DNA of 64,000 nucleotides from Achromobacter spanius (lineage in GTDB: Bacteria; Pseudomonadota; Gammaproteobacteria; Burkholderiales; Burkholderiaceae_B): positions 5,270,001 to 5,334,000 of the forward strand of contig NZ_CP121261.1 of NCBI RefSeq assembly GCF_029637605.1. The letters run 5' to 3'. Both the position numbers and the translations under genes were made by a program. Positions 1 through 11,668 of the stretch are shown here, piece after piece (within the stretch, counting starts at the first letter, position 1; each line of letters begins with the position of its first letter). The notes beneath the pieces were generated by a model, which was not told the DNA's origin, ran no database searches, and saw only the letters and a program-made list of their open reading frames with translations.

Positions 1-671
1 CCAGCAACATTGGCATGACGATGATTTCCGAGAAGCTGGAATCCCGTGAAATGTGGGACCGCTTCACTGAATTGGGCCTGGGGCAGGCGCCTCAGGTGGG
101 ATTCCCCGGCGCCGCGCCGGGCCGTCTGCGTCCGTGGGACCGCTGGCGCCTGATCGAAAAAGCGACGATGGCCTACGGTTACGGCCTGTCTGTGTCGCTG
201 TTGCAAGTGGCGCGCGCCTATACCGTTTTCGCTCGTGACGGCGACATGGTGTCGCTGACGCTGGTCAAGCGTGACAGCGATCCCACCAGCGTCAAGATCT
301 ACACACCGAAAACCACCGCGATGGTACGCGCCATGCTGGAAGCGGCCGCCGGCCCCGAAGGTACGAAGGCCGCCCAGGTGCAGGGCTATCGCGTGGCAGG
401 CAAGAGCGGCACCGCGCGCAAGATTGTTGACGGCAAGTACAGCATGCAACGCTACCGGAGCTCATACGTGGGCTTCGCTCCGGTGTCGGACCCGAAGATC
501 GTCGTGGCCGTGTCCATCGACGAACCGACCGTTGGCGGCTACTACGGCGGCGCCATTGCCGCGCCCGTGTTCTCCCACATCGTCGGGGGAAGCCTGAGAC
601 TGATGGGGGTGCGGCCGGACGCGCCTTTCGAATCCACGATTGTTGCTGGTATCAAGGAGCCAGGCAGATGA
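1..671 (+). CDS. ftsI: Peptidoglycan transpeptidase FtsI/PBP3, C-terminal part (5' end outside window)
   Basis: This is the C-terminal 222 residues of the division-specific penicillin-binding protein that cross-links septal peptidoglycan in the periplasm. The reading frame is open from base 3 and continues upstream of the window. The first two complete codons encode Ser-Asn, the end of the SxN active-site motif, and the KSGT motif lies at bases 402-413. The SxxK serine and the membrane anchor are therefore missing only because the window starts late. The stop overlaps the start of the next gene as ATGA (668-671), which indicates translational coupling with the murE-murF gene. Position as the first gene of a dcw cluster supports FtsI rather than another class B PBP. 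Confidence 0.93.
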   Translation, partial: SNIGMTMISEKLESREMWDRFTELGLGQAPQVGFPGAAPGRLRPWDRWRLIEKATMAYGYGLSVSLLQVARAYTVFARDGDMVSLTLVKRDSDPTSVKIYTPKTTAMVRAMLEAAAGPEGTKAAQVQGYRVAGKSGTARKIVDGKYSMQRYRSSYVGFAPVSDPKIVVAVSIDEPTVGGYYGGAIAAPVFSHIVGGSLRLMGVRPDAPFESTIVAGIKEPGR

Positions 672-3526
672 GCGCCAAAGGCTCCCTCTTTCCCCCTGTC
701 GCCACGGTTGCCGAAACCGTGGCGTGGCTACATGCCCACGTCTCATTGACGGCGCACCTCAAGCTGGACTCGCGCGATATCGAGCCGGGCGACGTGTTCG
801 TTGCCTGCCCCGGCCTGTCCAGCGACGGACGTCTCTATATAGATAAGGCCTTGGCGTTGGGCGCCAGCGCCGTCCTGTTCGAAGCGCCTGCCAGCGACGC
901 CATGCTGGCCGCCGCGGCCGACACGCCGATGCTGCCGGTAAACGGCTTGCGCACGCTGTTGGGCGAGCTGGCCGACACTTGGTACGGCCGCCCTTCCGCC
1001 GCGCTGGCGGTGGTGGCGGTAACGGGAACCAACGGCAAGACCTCGTCGGTGCAATGGATCGCGCATGCGTTAAGCCGCAACGACAAACCTTGCGGCACCA
1101 TCGGCACCTTGGGCGCCGTGCTGCCCGACGGCAGCACGTTGGGCGGTGACCTGACCACGCCCGATGTGCTGACCGTGCACCGCACGCTGGCCGCGATGCG
1201 CGACGCCGGGGCGCAGGCCGTTGCGATGGAAGCCTCGTCGATCGGTATCGAACAAGGTCGGTTGGATGGCGTGCGCGTGGCCTTGGCTGCCTTTACAAAC
1301 CTGACCCGCGACCATCTTGACTATCACGGCACGATGGAACAATACGAGGCCGCCAAGGCGCGCCTGTTCAAGTGGCCGGGCCTGACCGCCGCCGTCGTCA
1401 ATGCCGACGACGAAGCCGGCCGCCGCCTGATTGCAGGCCTGCCCGCGGGCATGGCCGCCATGGGCTACAGCCTGAGCGATTCGCCCGAGATTCCCGCCGC
1501 GATGCGTGCGCGAGACCTCCAGGCTACCGCGCAGGGCCAGATTTTTACGCTGGTGTCCCCGCACGGAGAGGCCCAGATCGTGACGCGCCTGCTGGGGGCG
1601 CATAACGTGTCGAACCTGTTGCTGGTGGCAGGCGTCCTGTACAAGCTGGGCCTGCCGTTCGCGCAGATTGCGCGTGAGCTGGCCGCCACGAATCCGGTTG
1701 ATGGCCGTCTGCAAACGGTGGAAACCGTGCCCGTATCCACCCAGGTTTCCGCTGGCCGCGGAACGTTGGTGGTGGTGGATTACGCCCACACGCCGGATGC
1801 GTTGTCGCGCGCGCTGACCGCGTTGCGCGCGGTGGCGGTTGCGCGATCGGGCCGCTTGATCTGCCTGTTCGGGTGCGGCGGTGAACGCGACCCCGGCAAG
1901 CGTCCTGAGATGGGCCGCATCGCTGCGGAATTGGCTGATCACGTCGTGGTGTCTAGCGACAACCCGCGTACCGAATCGCCCGAGGCGATTGTCGAACAGA
2001 TCCTGGCCGGCATCCCCGAAGCGGCGCATGCCGACGTTCAAGTCGACCGCGCGCGCGCCATCATGCAGACCATCTGGTCTGCGTCGCCTGAAGACGTGGT
2101 GCTGCTGGCGGGCAAGGGGCACGAAACTTATCAGGACATCGCGGGTGAAAAGCTGCCCTTTGATGACCGCGAGTGGGCGCGCCTGGCGCTGCTGCTGCCG
2201 CAGGTCAAAGGCGTGTCGACGGACACGCGGCGCATAGGCGCTGGCGAACTGTTCGTGGCGCTGGTCGGTGAAAACTTCGACGCGCACAACTATCTGGACC
2301 AGGCCGAAGGCCGTGGCGCATGCGCGGCGGTAGTGGCGCATGCCGTGCCTGATGCCAGGCTGCCGCAACTGGTGCTGGGCGACACCCGCATTGCGCTGAT
2401 GCGCATCGGTGCGGCGTGGCGCGCGCAGTTCACGTTGCCCGTGGTGGCGGTGACCGGCAGCAACGGCAAGACCACCACCAAGGAAATGATCTCGGCCATG
2501 CTGGCCGAATGGCAGGGCGAGCCGGGCCGTTTGGCCACCGCCGGCAATTTGAACAATGACATCGGCGTGCCGCTGACCCTGCTGCGTTTGCGCGCCGAAC
2601 ACCGCGCCGCGGTGTTCGAGCTGGGCATGAATCATCCGGGCGAAATCGCCCAGTTGGCCGCCATGGCGGCACCCACGGTTGCGCTGGTGACCAACGCGCA
2701 ACGCGAGCACCAGGAATTCATGCACACCGTGGAAGCGGTGGCGCACGAGAACGGCGCAGCCATCGCGGCGCTGCCGGACGACGGCGTTGCCGTCTACCCC
2801 GGCGACGAGCCTTATTCAGAAATCTGGGACGCGTTGGCCGAGCCGCGCCGCGTGCTGCGCTTTGGTTTGCAGCCGGGGTTGGACGTCTACGCCGAGCACA
2901 TTCTGGCCGACGTCGGCTCAACCCGCTGCCGCGTCGTGACGCCGGTGGGTGTGGCGGATCTGATTCTGCCGGTGCCCGGCCTGCACAACCTGCGCAACGC
3001 GCTTGCCGCCATCGCCAGCGCCATCGCCGCGGGCGTGCCGCTGGACAGCGCCGTACGCGCGCTGGCTGGCTTTGCCCCCGTCGCGGGACGCATGCAGCAC
3101 AAGCAAATGAGCGACGGAACGCTGCTCATCGACGACACCTACAATGCCAACCCCGATTCGGTTCGCGTTGCCATCGACGTGCTGGCGCGTATTGGCGGCA
3201 CACGTGTCCTGGTGTTGGGCGACATGGGCGAGATCGGGGACAACGGCCCCGCCTTGCATGCCGAGGCGGGCAACTATGCGCGCGAGCAAGGGCTTGACGC
3301 GCTAATCACGCTAGGCGAAGCCAGCCGGGCGGCCGCGGCCGCTTACGGTCCTGGCGCGCACGCCTGCGCATCGGTAGACGAAGTGGTGGCCGCCTTGCGC
3401 GGCTTGCGCCCGTCCAGCGTATTGATAAAGGGATCGCGCTTTATGCGCATGGAGCGGGTAGTGAAGGCTTTTTCCACGAACGACGAACAGGCTGCCAAGG
3501 CGCAGGGAGAGCAGCATGCTGCTTGA
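668..3526 (+). CDS. murE-murF: Fused MurE-MurF ligase (UDP-MurNAc-tripeptide synthetase and D-Ala-D-Ala adding enzyme)
   Basis: One 952-residue frame carries two complete Mur ligases that act in succession in the cytoplasm. The N-terminal half (about 1-505) is MurE, with an ATP loop VTGTNGKT at residues 118-125 and a DNPR motif at 431-434, the signature of enzymes adding meso-diaminopimelate. The C-terminal half (about 510-952) is MurF, with a second loop VTGSNGKT at 595-602. The junction has no stop and only a short linker, with MurF starting near the segment [10 protein letters not shown]. In most bacteria murE and murF are separate genes; a natural fusion is known in Bordetella. The start overlaps ftsI by 4 bases and the end overlaps mraY by 11 bases. 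Confidence 0.96.
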   Translation: MSAKGSLFPPVATVAETVAWLHAHVSLTAHLKLDSRDIEPGDVFVACPGLSSDGRLYIDKALALGASAVLFEAPASDAMLAAAADTPMLPVNGLRTLLGELADTWYGRPSAALAVVAVTGTNGKTSSVQWIAHALSRNDKPCGTIGTLGAVLPDGSTLGGDLTTPDVLTVHRTLAAMRDAGAQAVAMEASSIGIEQGRLDGVRVALAAFTNLTRDHLDYHGTMEQYEAAKARLFKWPGLTAAVVNADDEAGRRLIAGLPAGMAAMGYSLSDSPEIPAAMRARDLQATAQGQIFTLVSPHGEAQIVTRLLGAHNVSNLLLVAGVLYKLGLPFAQIARELAATNPVDGRLQTVETVPVSTQVSAGRGTLVVVDYAHTPDALSRALTALRAVAVARSGRLICLFGCGGERDPGKRPEMGRIAAELADHVVVSSDNPRTESPEAIVEQILAGIPEAAHADVQVDRARAIMQTIWSASPEDVVLLAGKGHETYQDIAGEKLPFDDREWARLALLLPQVKGVSTDTRRIGAGELFVALVGENFDAHNYLDQAEGRGACAAVVAHAVPDARLPQLVLGDTRIALMRIGAAWRAQFTLPVVAVTGSNGKTTTKEMISAMLAEWQGEPGRLATAGNLNNDIGVPLTLLRLRAEHRAAVFELGMNHPGEIAQLAAMAAPTVALVTNAQREHQEFMHTVEAVAHENGAAIAALPDDGVAVYPGDEPYSEIWDALAEPRRVLRFGLQPGLDVYAEHILADVGSTRCRVVTPVGVADLILPVPGLHNLRNALAAIASAIAAGVPLDSAVRALAGFAPVAGRMQHKQMSDGTLLIDDTYNANPDSVRVAIDVLARIGGTRVLVLGDMGEIGDNGPALHAEAGNYAREQGLDALITLGEASRAAAAAYGPGAHACASVDEVVAALRGLRPSSVLIKGSRFMRMERVVKAFSTNDEQAAKAQGEQHAA

Positions 3527-4685
3527 ACTGGCCCGTCTGCTTTCCGATGATGTGCGCGCCCTGGGCGTGTTCGAATACATCACCTTGCGCGCCGTGCTGG
3601 CGTGCGCGACGGCGTTGCTGATCGGCCTGGTGGCGGGTCCGCGTGTGATTCGCAAGTTGACCGAAATGAAGATCGGCCAGGCCGTGCGCGCCTATGGCCC
3701 GGAAACGCATCTGGTCAAGACCGGTACCCCCACGATGGGCGGCGTGTTGATCCTGATTTCCATCGCCATCAGCACCTTGCTGTGGGCTGACTGGACCAAC
3801 CGCTTCGTGTGGGTGGTGCTGCTGGTGACGTTCGGCTTCGGTTGGATCGGCTGGATGGACGATTACCGCAAGGTGGTCTATCGCGACCCCGAAGGCATGC
3901 CGGCGCGGCAGAAATTCTTCTGGCAAGCCACCATCGGCATCGTGGCCGCGGTGTACCTGGCGTTTGCCGTGTCGGCCCCCGCCAACACCGACCTTTGGCC
4001 GCTGTTCAAGGCCTGGGTGGGAAGCGGCTTCACGATGTCGTTGCCGACGCGTGCCGACCTGATCGTGCCGTTCTTCAAGTCGGTGAGCTATCCGCTGGGC
4101 GTGCTGGGATTCGTGGCGCTGACGTGGGCAGTCATTGTCGGCACCAGCAATGCCGTGAACCTGACCGATGGCCTGGACGGCCTGGCCATCATGCCCACCG
4201 TGATGGTAGGCAGCGCGTTGGGCATCTTCGCCTACGTGGTCGGTCGCGTGGACTATTCGAAGTACCTGTTGTTTCCGTATATTCCCGGCGCGTCCGAACT
4301 CATGGTGCTGTGCGCGGCGATAGGGGGCGCGGGACTCGCGTTTTTATGGTTCAACGCGTATCCGGCCCAGGTGTTCATGGGCGACGTGGGCGCGCTTGCG
4401 CTGGGCGGCGCGCTGGGCACTATCGCCGTCATCGTGCGCCAGGAAATCGTGCTGTTCATCATGGGCGGTGTGTTCGTGGTGGAGACGCTCTCGGTGATGA
4501 TCCAGGTGACGTGGTTCAAGTACACCAAGCGACGTTATGGAACAGGTAGACGCATATTCCGCATGGCCCCGTTGCATCATCACTTTGAAGTGGGCGGCTG
4601 GAAGGAAACCCAGGTGGTCGTGCGTTTCTGGATCATCAGCATGATGCTGGTGCTGATTGGCCTCTCAACCCTGAAGTTGCGATGA
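3516..4685 (+). CDS. mraY: Phospho-N-acetylmuramoyl-pentapeptide transferase MraY
   Basis: MraY is the polytopic inner-membrane enzyme that transfers phospho-MurNAc-pentapeptide from UDP to undecaprenyl phosphate, giving lipid I. The 389-residue protein shows the MraY hallmarks: the adjacent aspartates of MDDYRK at residues 115-116, the [10 protein letters not shown] block starting at 215, the [12 protein letters not shown] segment and a C-terminal PLHHHFE motif. About ten hydrophobic segments are visible. It is roughly 30 residues longer than the E. coli protein. It overlaps murE-murF by 11 bases and its stop overlaps the murD start as ATGA. Confidence 0.96.
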   Translation: MLLELARLLSDDVRALGVFEYITLRAVLACATALLIGLVAGPRVIRKLTEMKIGQAVRAYGPETHLVKTGTPTMGGVLILISIAISTLLWADWTNRFVWVVLLVTFGFGWIGWMDDYRKVVYRDPEGMPARQKFFWQATIGIVAAVYLAFAVSAPANTDLWPLFKAWVGSGFTMSLPTRADLIVPFFKSVSYPLGVLGFVALTWAVIVGTSNAVNLTDGLDGLAIMPTVMVGSALGIFAYVVGRVDYSKYLLFPYIPGASELMVLCAAIGGAGLAFLWFNAYPAQVFMGDVGALALGGALGTIAVIVRQEIVLFIMGGVFVVETLSVMIQVTWFKYTKRRYGTGRRIFRMAPLHHHFEVGGWKETQVVVRFWIISMMLVLIGLSTLKLR

Positions 4686-6214
4686 ATACGATGGAAACCT
4701 CCCGCGCTGACGCGCCGCTCGTCCTGATCCTCGGATTAGGCGAGACGGGTGTCGCCGCCGCACGCTGGTGCGCCCGCCTGGGCGCCCGCTTGCGCGTGGC
4801 CGACACGCGCGCCGAACCGGGTGGTCTGGCCGCGCTGCGCGACGCGCTGGCGCAAAACGAAGTCGAATATCGTCTGGGCTGCGATGCGTCGTTCGACGCG
4901 GCGCTGCTTGATGGCGTGACGCAAGTGGTGCTGAGCCCGGGCCTGGCGCCCACGCAAGCGCCAGCCGCCGACTTGCTGCGCGAGGCCGAGGCCCGTGGCA
5001 TTGAAGTGGTGGGCGAGATCGAATTGTTTGCCCGCGCGCTGGCCGATCTGTCCGAAACGCGCGAATACCGTCCGCGCCTGCTGACGGTGACGGGCACCAA
5101 TGGCAAGACGACCGTTACCGCGTTGACGCGTGACCTCATCGACGCCAGCGGCCTGTCGGTCGTGGCGGCCGGCAACATCAGCCCGGCTGCGTTGACGGCG
5201 CTGATGGACGCGCTGGACAACGACGCGCTGCCGCAAGTGTGGGTGCTGGAACTGTCCAGCTTCCAACTGGAAACGACGCGCTCGTTGATGGCTGACGCTG
5301 CCATCGTGCTGAACGTGACGCAAGACCATCTGGACTGGCATGGTGGCATGGACGCCTATGCGGCGGCCAAGGCGCGCATCTTGACGATGGCGCGCATCGC
5401 CATCGTCAACCGCGACGACCCGCTTACCCTCGCCATGGTCAAGACCGTGAACGCCTTGAATGTGCGCAGCTTCGGCCGCGACATGCCCGAACTGGTTGGC
5501 GACATGGGGCTGGAACTGGGGCAGGGCGTGGCCTGGTTGGTCGCGTGCGAACCCATCGATTTCGACGAACCCGCGCCGCCCACGCGCCGCAAGAAAGATG
5601 CGCCCGAACCCGTGCGCGCCAACGGCCGCATGAGCCGCCTGATGCCCGTGGACGCGTTGCGCATCCGTGGCATCCATAACGCCCTGAACGCCTTGGCCGC
5701 CTTGCAGTTGGCGCGGTGCCTGGACCTGGGCTGGGGCGCCATGTTGCGCACGCTGCGCGAATACGCTGGCGAGCCGCACCGCGCGGCGTTTGTGCGCCAG
5801 ATTGGCGGTGTCGACTACATCAATGACAGCAAGGGCACCAATGTGGGCGCCACGGTGGCCGCGCTGGAAGGCCTGGGCCAGCCCGTGGTGCTGATCGCGG
5901 GCGGACAGGGCAAGGGCCAGGATTTCTCGCCACTGCTTCCCGTGGTGTCGCGCCATGCGCGCGCCGTCATGCTGATCGGCGTGGATGCGCCCGAGATTGC
6001 GCGCGTGCTGGCGCCCACCGGCGTCAACTGCATCACCGTTGATTCGCTGCATGCCGCCGTGCGCGGCGCGGCCGACCTGGCGCAACCCGGCGACGCCGTG
6101 CTGTTGTCGCCCGCCTGCGCCAGCCTGGACATGTTCCGCAACTATCCGCATCGTGGCCAAGTGTTCGTGGAAGAAGTCGAAGACCTGGCCCGCGACCGGG
6201 GAGAAGTGGCATGA
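4682..6214 (+). CDS. murD: UDP-N-acetylmuramoylalanine--D-glutamate ligase MurD
   Basis: MurD adds D-glutamate to UDP-MurNAc-L-Ala in the cytoplasm. The N-terminal Rossmann-like domain starts with [15 protein letters not shown] and the ATP loop VTGTNGKT is at residues 136-143. The NDSKGTN segment in the C-terminal part is typical of MurD. At 510 residues it is clearly longer than the usual 440-450. Part of the excess is a charged, proline-rich insertion at about residues 288-321 between the central domain and the conserved [13 protein letters not shown] block. Both ends are 4-base ATGA overlaps with mraY and ftsW. Confidence 0.95.
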   Translation: MNTMETSRADAPLVLILGLGETGVAAARWCARLGARLRVADTRAEPGGLAALRDALAQNEVEYRLGCDASFDAALLDGVTQVVLSPGLAPTQAPAADLLREAEARGIEVVGEIELFARALADLSETREYRPRLLTVTGTNGKTTVTALTRDLIDASGLSVVAAGNISPAALTALMDALDNDALPQVWVLELSSFQLETTRSLMADAAIVLNVTQDHLDWHGGMDAYAAAKARILTMARIAIVNRDDPLTLAMVKTVNALNVRSFGRDMPELVGDMGLELGQGVAWLVACEPIDFDEPAPPTRRKKDAPEPVRANGRMSRLMPVDALRIRGIHNALNALAALQLARCLDLGWGAMLRTLREYAGEPHRAAFVRQIGGVDYINDSKGTNVGATVAALEGLGQPVVLIAGGQGKGQDFSPLLPVVSRHARAVMLIGVDAPEIARVLAPTGVNCITVDSLHAAVRGAADLAQPGDAVLLSPACASLDMFRNYPHRGQVFVEEVEDLARDRGEVA

Positions 6215-7404
6215 GCCTGATCGCCGATCTCACCGCCAGCGTCAATGCCGTACGGCCCGGCCGTACCAAGATGCGCAACTTCGATCTGCCGCTGGTCATC
6301 GCGGCATCGACGCTGTTGCTGCTGGGCTTGCTGATGGTGTATTCGGCGTCGATCGCGTTGGCCGATGGTCCGCGCTACGCCTCCTACGGGCGCTATTACT
6401 TCGTGATCCGCCATGGCCTGTTCGTCAGCACCGGCCTGCTGGCGGGCGCGGTGGTGCTGGCCATTCCCATCCGCGTCTGGCAGCGCATGGCGGTGCCGCT
6501 ATTCGTGCTGGCGATTGTCTTGCTGGTGGCGGTCTTGATTCCCGGCATCGGCCGCGAAGTCAACGGCGCGCATCGCTGGATTCCGCTGGGTCCGCTGAAC
6601 TTCCAACCTTCCGAATTGATGAAGCTGGCGGCCTTGCTCTACGCCGCCGATTACACGGTGCGCAAGCAGGAACACATGCAAGCGTTTGCCCGCGGCTTTC
6701 TGCCGATGGCGGTCGCGCTGGCCGGTGTGGGAATGCTGCTGCTGTTGGAACCCGACCTGGGCGCCTTCATGGTGATTGTCGCCATCGCCATCGGCATCCT
6801 GTTTCTGGGCGGCATCAACGGCAAATACTTCAGCAGCCTGCTGGGCGTGCTGGTAGGCACTTTCCTGACGCTGATCTGGCTGTCTCCCTGGCGCCGGGCG
6901 CGCCTGTTCGCGTACCTGGACCCCTGGAACGAAGACAATGCCTACGGCAGCGCCTATCAGTTGTCGCATTCGCTGATTGCGCTGGGCCGGGGCGAATGGC
7001 TGGGCGTGGGCCTGGGGGCCAGTGTCGAGAAACTGCATTACCTGCCCGAAGCGCACACCGACTTCCTGATGGCGGTAGTGGGTGAAGAGCTGGGTTTTGC
7101 CGGCGTCATGCTGGTGATTACGCTGTTTGCCATCATCATTTATCGCGGTTTTGATATCGGTCGCCAGGCTATCGCCATGGAACGCACGTTCGCGGGCCTG
7201 GTGGCGCATGGCGTGGCCATGTGGTTTGGCGTGCAATCGTTCATCAACATGGGCGTGTGCCTGGGCCTGTTGCCAACGAAGGGTTTGACCCTGCCGCTGA
7301 TGAGCTATGGCGGATCAGGCGTGGTGATGAACCTGTGCGCGCTGGCCATGCTGATCCGGGTAGACGTCGAAAACCGCGTGATGATGCGTGGGGGGCGGGT
7401 ATGA
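6211..7404 (+). CDS. ftsW: Septal peptidoglycan glycosyltransferase FtsW (SEDS family)
   Basis: FtsW is the SEDS-family membrane protein that polymerises lipid II at the division site together with FtsI. The 397-residue protein has a short cytoplasmic N-terminus followed by about ten membrane segments. Family blocks visible are LMVYSAS near the first helix, the [10 protein letters not shown] segment, [27 protein letters not shown] and the C-terminal [13 protein letters not shown]. Genomic position between murD and murG separates it from the paralogue RodA. Starts and stops overlap its neighbours by 4 bases. Confidence 0.95.
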   Translation: MSLIADLTASVNAVRPGRTKMRNFDLPLVIAASTLLLLGLLMVYSASIALADGPRYASYGRYYFVIRHGLFVSTGLLAGAVVLAIPIRVWQRMAVPLFVLAIVLLVAVLIPGIGREVNGAHRWIPLGPLNFQPSELMKLAALLYAADYTVRKQEHMQAFARGFLPMAVALAGVGMLLLLEPDLGAFMVIVAIAIGILFLGGINGKYFSSLLGVLVGTFLTLIWLSPWRRARLFAYLDPWNEDNAYGSAYQLSHSLIALGRGEWLGVGLGASVEKLHYLPEAHTDFLMAVVGEELGFAGVMLVITLFAIIIYRGFDIGRQAIAMERTFAGLVAHGVAMWFGVQSFINMGVCLGLLPTKGLTLPLMSYGGSGVVMNLCALAMLIRVDVENRVMMRGGRV

Positions 7405-8477
7405 CCGTGGCCCGCACCATCCTGATCATGGCCGGCGGCACCGGCGGGCACATCATGCCGGGCCTGGCCGTGGCTGACGTGCTGCGCGAGCGCGGCTGGC
7501 GCGTGCTGTGGCTGGGCAACCCGGACAAGATGGAAGGCAAGCTTGTGCCACCGCGCGGTATCGAACTTGTGCCGCTGCGCTTCCAGGGCGTGCGCGGCAA
7601 GGGTGTGTCCGCGCTGCTGAAGCTGCCTTTCCTGCTGCTGCGCGCGTTTGCACAAGCGTGGTCGCGTCTGGCCGATGTGCGTCCGGACGTGGTGTTGGGC
7701 ATGGGCGGCTACGTTGCCTTTCCCGGGGGCGTGATCGCGGCCCTGCGCGGCACGCCGCTGGTGGTGCACGAACAGAATGCCGTGGCCGGCACCGCGAACA
7801 AGTGTCTGGCCAAGATGTCGCGCCGCGTGCTCAGCGGCTTTCCAGGTGTGCTGCCCAAAGGCGAAGCCCTGGGTAACCCGGTGCGTGCCGATCTGTGCGC
7901 GCTACCTGATCCGGCTGAGCGCTACGCTGGCCGTTCCGGCCCGCTGCGACTGCTTATCGTGGGCGGCAGCCTGGGCGCGCAGGCGCTGAACATGGTTGTT
8001 CCGCAGGCGCTGGCCCGCCTGCCGCAAGACCGTCGCCCGCAGGTTGTTCATCAGTCCGGCGAACAACATCTGCCCGCGTTGCAACAAACCTACGCCCAGG
8101 CGGGCGTGCAGGCCGATTGCCGCGCGTTCATCGATGACATGGCGGGCGCCTTGGGCGATGCCGACCTGCTGATCTGCCGCGCGGGCGCCATGACGGTGTC
8201 TGAAGTGGCGGCAGCGGGCGTCGCCGCGCTGTTCGTGCCGTTGCCGCATGCCATTGATGACCACCAGACCGCCAACGCACGCTTCTTGAGCGACGCGCAG
8301 GCCGCTTGGTTGCAGCCGCAGGCCGCCATGACGCCCGAGTGGCTGGCGGACTGGCTGGGCCAGCGTACCCGACAAGAACTCGAGGCCGTCGCCGTCCGGG
8401 CCCGCGCGCATGCGCAGCCGGAAGCCGCGGTCCATATCGCCGATGTCTGCGAACAAGCAGCGGGGCGTTCATCATGA
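7401..8477 (+). CDS. murG: UDP-GlcNAc:lipid I N-acetylglucosaminyltransferase MurG
   Basis: MurG is a peripheral membrane GT-B glycosyltransferase that converts lipid I to lipid II on the cytoplasmic face. The chosen ATG at 7401 overlaps the ftsW stop and gives 358 residues, the normal length. The N-terminal glycine-rich loop [12 protein letters not shown], the [11 protein letters not shown] block, HEQNAVAG and a central [10 protein letters not shown] loop are all present, as is the C-terminal [15 protein letters not shown] segment. The frame is open further upstream to 7221, but an earlier start would run deep into ftsW. The stop overlaps the murC start. Confidence 0.96.
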   Translation: MTVARTILIMAGGTGGHIMPGLAVADVLRERGWRVLWLGNPDKMEGKLVPPRGIELVPLRFQGVRGKGVSALLKLPFLLLRAFAQAWSRLADVRPDVVLGMGGYVAFPGGVIAALRGTPLVVHEQNAVAGTANKCLAKMSRRVLSGFPGVLPKGEALGNPVRADLCALPDPAERYAGRSGPLRLLIVGGSLGAQALNMVVPQALARLPQDRRPQVVHQSGEQHLPALQQTYAQAGVQADCRAFIDDMAGALGDADLLICRAGAMTVSEVAAAGVAALFVPLPHAIDDHQTANARFLSDAQAAWLQPQAAMTPEWLADWLGQRTRQELEAVAVRARAHAQPEAAVHIADVCEQAAGRSS

Positions 8478-9880
8478 AACACAGAATTCAACATATCCAT
8501 TTCGTAGGCATCGGCGGCTCTGGCATGAGCGGCATTGCCGAAGTGCTGCTCAACCTGGGCTACACGATCAGCGGTTCCGACCTGAACGAGTCGGCGGTCA
8601 CGCGCCGCCTGGCCGGCCTGGGCGTGAAGATCGCCATTGGCCACGTGGCCAGCAACGTCACCGGCGCGGCCGCCATCGTCACGTCCACCGCGGTGGCGGG
8701 CGATAACCCCGAAGTGATCGCCGCGCGCGCCGCGCGTATCCCCGTGGTGCCGCGCGCCATCATGCTGGCGGAACTGATGCGCTTGAAGCGTGGCATCGCG
8801 GTCGCCGGCACACACGGCAAGACCACCACCACCAGCCTGGTGGCCAGCGTGCTTGCCGCTGGCGATCTGGACCCCACCTTCGTGATCGGCGGCCGCCTGA
8901 ACTCTGCCGGCGCCAACGCGCGGCTGGGGCAGGGCGACTACATCGTGGTCGAGGCCGACGAGTCCGATGCGTCGTTCCTGAACCTGTTGCCGGTGATGGC
9001 CATCGTGACCAACATCGATGCCGATCACATGGATACCTACGGGCACGACGTGGCCCGCCTGAAAAGCGCCTTCATCGAGTTCACGCAGCGCCTGCCGTTC
9101 TATGGCAGCGCGGTGCTGTGCTCGGATGACGCCAACGTGCGCGAGATCATGCCCTTCGTGTCGCGCCCGATCACCACTTATGGCCTGAACGAAGAGGCGC
9201 AGGTGCGGGCCTATGAGGTCCAGCCGTCTGGTACGCGCATGCGCTTCAACGTGCAGCGCACGCACCTCGACACGTTGCTGCCGCCCTTGCAGGTGGAACT
9301 GAACTTGCCCGGCCTGCACAACGTGCGCAACGCGCTGGCCGCGATTGCCGTTGCCACCGAGCTGGGTGTATCCGACGATGCCATTTGCGATTCGCTGGCC
9401 GCCTTCAAGGGCGTGGGCCGCCGTTTCACGCAGACGGGCGACTTTCCGGTGCCGGCCAGCCATGGCGGTGGCACCTTCACGGTGATCGACGATTACGGCC
9501 ATCACCCCGTGGAGATGGCCGCCACGCTGGCTGCCGCGCGCGGCGCCTGGCCCGATCGCCGTATCGTGCTGGCCTTCCAGCCGCACCGTTACACGCGGAC
9601 GCGCGATTGCTTTGAAGATTTTGTGCGGGTGCTGGGCTCCGCCGACGCCGTGTTGCTGACCGAGGTCTACGCCGCGGGCGAGCCGCCGCTGGTGGCCGCC
9701 GATGGCCGCGCGCTGTCGCGCGCGCTGCGGGTAGCCGGCAAGGTTGAGCCGGTGTTTGTCGAAGACGTGGCTGAACTGCCGCAGGCCGTGGTCGACTTCG
9801 TGCGCAACGGCGACGTCGTCATCGTGATGGGAGCGGGTTCGATCAGCAAGGTCCCCGCCCAAGTAGGAGAGCTGGCATGA
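8474..9880 (+). CDS. murC: UDP-N-acetylmuramate--L-alanine ligase MurC
   Basis: MurC adds the first amino acid, L-alanine, to UDP-MurNAc. The ATG at 8474 gives 468 residues beginning [18 protein letters not shown], the standard MurC N-terminal nucleotide-binding segment. The ATP loop is VAGTHGKT at residues 110-117, with histidine in place of the Asn seen in MurD/E/F loops, as expected for Mur[10 protein letters not shown] and DDYGHHPVE blocks follow. It overlaps murG and ddlB by 4 bases each. Confidence 0.96.
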   Translation: MKHRIQHIHFVGIGGSGMSGIAEVLLNLGYTISGSDLNESAVTRRLAGLGVKIAIGHVASNVTGAAAIVTSTAVAGDNPEVIAARAARIPVVPRAIMLAELMRLKRGIAVAGTHGKTTTTSLVASVLAAGDLDPTFVIGGRLNSAGANARLGQGDYIVVEADESDASFLNLLPVMAIVTNIDADHMDTYGHDVARLKSAFIEFTQRLPFYGSAVLCSDDANVREIMPFVSRPITTYGLNEEAQVRAYEVQPSGTRMRFNVQRTHLDTLLPPLQVELNLPGLHNVRNALAAIAVATELGVSDDAICDSLAAFKGVGRRFTQTGDFPVPASHGGGTFTVIDDYGHHPVEMAATLAAARGAWPDRRIVLAFQPHRYTRTRDCFEDFVRVLGSADAVLLTEVYAAGEPPLVAADGRALSRALRVAGKVEPVFVEDVAELPQAVVDFVRNGDVVIVMGAGSISKVPAQVGELA

Positions 9881-10827
9881 GCACGCAATTCGGCAAAGTG
9901 GGTGTGTTGTACGGCGGACGCTCCGCCGAGCGCGAGGTGTCGCTGATGTCCGGCAAGGGCGTGCAGCAGGCGCTGGCCAGCGCCGGCGTGGACGCGCACC
10001 TGTTCGATACGGGCGAACGCAGCCTGGCCGAATTGGCCGCGGAAGGCTACGACCGCGTCTTCATCGCGCTGCACGGCCGCTACGGCGAAGACGGCACGAT
10101 CCAGGGCGCACTGGAACTGCTGGGCATTCCGTATACCGGCAGCGGCCCGATGGCGTCCGCGCTGGCCATGGACAAGACCATGACCAAGCGCGTATGGCTG
10201 CAGAACGGCCTGCCGACGCCCGAGTTCGAAGTGCTGGACGCCGACACGGAGCTGCGCCTGGTGCCCGACCGCCTGAGTCTGCCGCTGATCATCAAGCCGC
10301 CGCATGAAGGCTCGACCGTCGGCATCACCAAGGTTGTGGGTTATTCCGACATGAAGGAAGCCTATGCCGCGGCCGCGCGCTTTGACAGCGAAGTGCTGGC
10401 CGAGCAGTTCATCACCGGCCGCGAGCTGACCGTGGCGGTGCTGGGCTCGGGCAAGGGAGCGCGTGCGTTGCCCGTGATCGAAATAGCCGCGCCTGGTGGC
10501 AACTACGACTACGAACACAAATATTTTTCGGACGACACCGAGTATTTCTGCCCCGCAACGCTGCCGGACGGCGTTGCTGAAGAAGTGGCTGATATCGCCG
10601 TCAAGGCCTATCAGGCGCTGGGCTGCGAAGGCTGGGGTCGCGCCGACTTCATCCTCGACCGCGACAACCGGCCGTGGCTGCTTGAAATGAATACCTCGCC
10701 TGGCATGACCAGCCATTCGTTGGTGCCGATGGCCGCGAAGGCCGTGGGGATCAGCTATGCCGATCTGTGCGTGGCGATTTTGTCCGAAGCCTCGTGCAAA
10801 GTGCACAGCGCCTCGCGTAACGCTTGA
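9877..10827 (+). CDS. ddlB: D-alanine--D-alanine ligase
   Basis: This ATP-grasp ligase makes the D-Ala-D-Ala dipeptide used by the MurF half of the fused ligase. Recognisable blocks are the N-terminal [29 protein letters not shown], the ATP-grasp strand [13 protein letters not shown] and the metal-binding [14 protein letters not shown] near the C-terminus. Its 316 residues match the DdlB type (about 306 in E. coli). It overlaps murC by 4 bases and is followed after 12 bases by ftsQ. Confidence 0.95.
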   Translation: MSTQFGKVGVLYGGRSAEREVSLMSGKGVQQALASAGVDAHLFDTGERSLAELAAEGYDRVFIALHGRYGEDGTIQGALELLGIPYTGSGPMASALAMDKTMTKRVWLQNGLPTPEFEVLDADTELRLVPDRLSLPLIIKPPHEGSTVGITKVVGYSDMKEAYAAAARFDSEVLAEQFITGRELTVAVLGSGKGARALPVIEIAAPGGNYDYEHKYFSDDTEYFCPATLPDGVAEEVADIAVKAYQALGCEGWGRADFILDRDNRPWLLEMNTSPGMTSHSLVPMAAKAVGISYADLCVAILSEASCKVHSASRNA

Positions 10828-10839
10828 CCTGGATAATCC

Positions 10840-11664
10840 GTGTGGAACGACGCTCGCACTACCAACCTGATCGCCAACACGCTAGCCGTGCTGGCGGTTT
10901 GCGCCATGCTCATCGCGGGCGTGGTCTGGGTAGCGCAGCGCCCGTTCTTCACGTTGACGGCCATCGAGCTGGAATCGATGCCGGACACCGAATTGCACTA
11001 CGTGTCGCCGCAGGCCGTGCGCTCGGCCATCGCGGGCCGCTTCAAGGGCAACTTCTTCACGGTGGACCTGGACGACGCACGCGAGATTTTCGAATCGGTG
11101 CCCTGGGTACGCCATGCCACCGTGCGCCGGATCTGGCCCAACGTGCTGCGCGTACGGATCGAGGAACAGCAGCCGCTGGCGTTGTGGAACGAGAACCAGA
11201 TGATCAACACCTGGGGCGAAGCGTTCACGGCGAACACGGGCGAGGTGGACGACGAAACCGTGCTGCCGCAGTTCTCCGGTCCGGAAGGCACGGAGCCGCT
11301 GGTGGTTCAGCGCTACGCCGAGCTGGCGCGCTGGTTCGCGCCGCTGGACATGCATGTCAAACAGTTGGAACTGAGCCCGCGCTATGCCTGGCGGGTGGTG
11401 TTGTCCAACGGCATGCTGCTGGACCTGGGCCGCGATCCGGGCGCCGATGCACCGGACCCGCACGGCCTGCCCGGCGCTTTGCCGTTCGCGGCACGCATTC
11501 AACGCTTTGTGCAGGCGTGGCCCGTCGTGTCGGGGCGCCTGGAAGGGCGCACCATCACGCAGGCCGACCTGCGCTATCCGAATGGTTTCGCCCTGGCGCT
11601 GGCTCCGTTGGCCGCGTCGGAAACCAAATCCAAATCCACACCGAAACCTCCCAAGAAACGCTAA
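10840..11664 (+). CDS. ftsQ: Cell division protein FtsQ
   Basis: FtsQ is the bitopic divisome protein that bridges FtsA/FtsZ-side and FtsW/FtsI-side components through its periplasmic POTRA domain. The 274-residue product has one membrane segment at about residues 11-30, then a POTRA-like region with the typical segment PWVRHATVRRIWPNVLRVRIEEQQPLALW around 90-120. Translation starts at a GTG 12 bases after ddlB. The C-terminus is lysine- and proline-rich. Position between ddlB and ftsA matches the family. Confidence 0.92.
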   Translation: MWNDARTTNLIANTLAVLAVCAMLIAGVVWVAQRPFFTLTAIELESMPDTELHYVSPQAVRSAIAGRFKGNFFTVDLDDAREIFESVPWVRHATVRRIWPNVLRVRIEEQQPLALWNENQMINTWGEAFTANTGEVDDETVLPQFSGPEGTEPLVVQRYAELARWFAPLDMHVKQLELSPRYAWRVVLSNGMLLDLGRDPGADAPDPHGLPGALPFAARIQRFVQAWPVVSGRLEGRTITQADLRYPNGFALALAPLAASETKSKSTPKPPKKR

Positions 11665-11668
11665 CGCC

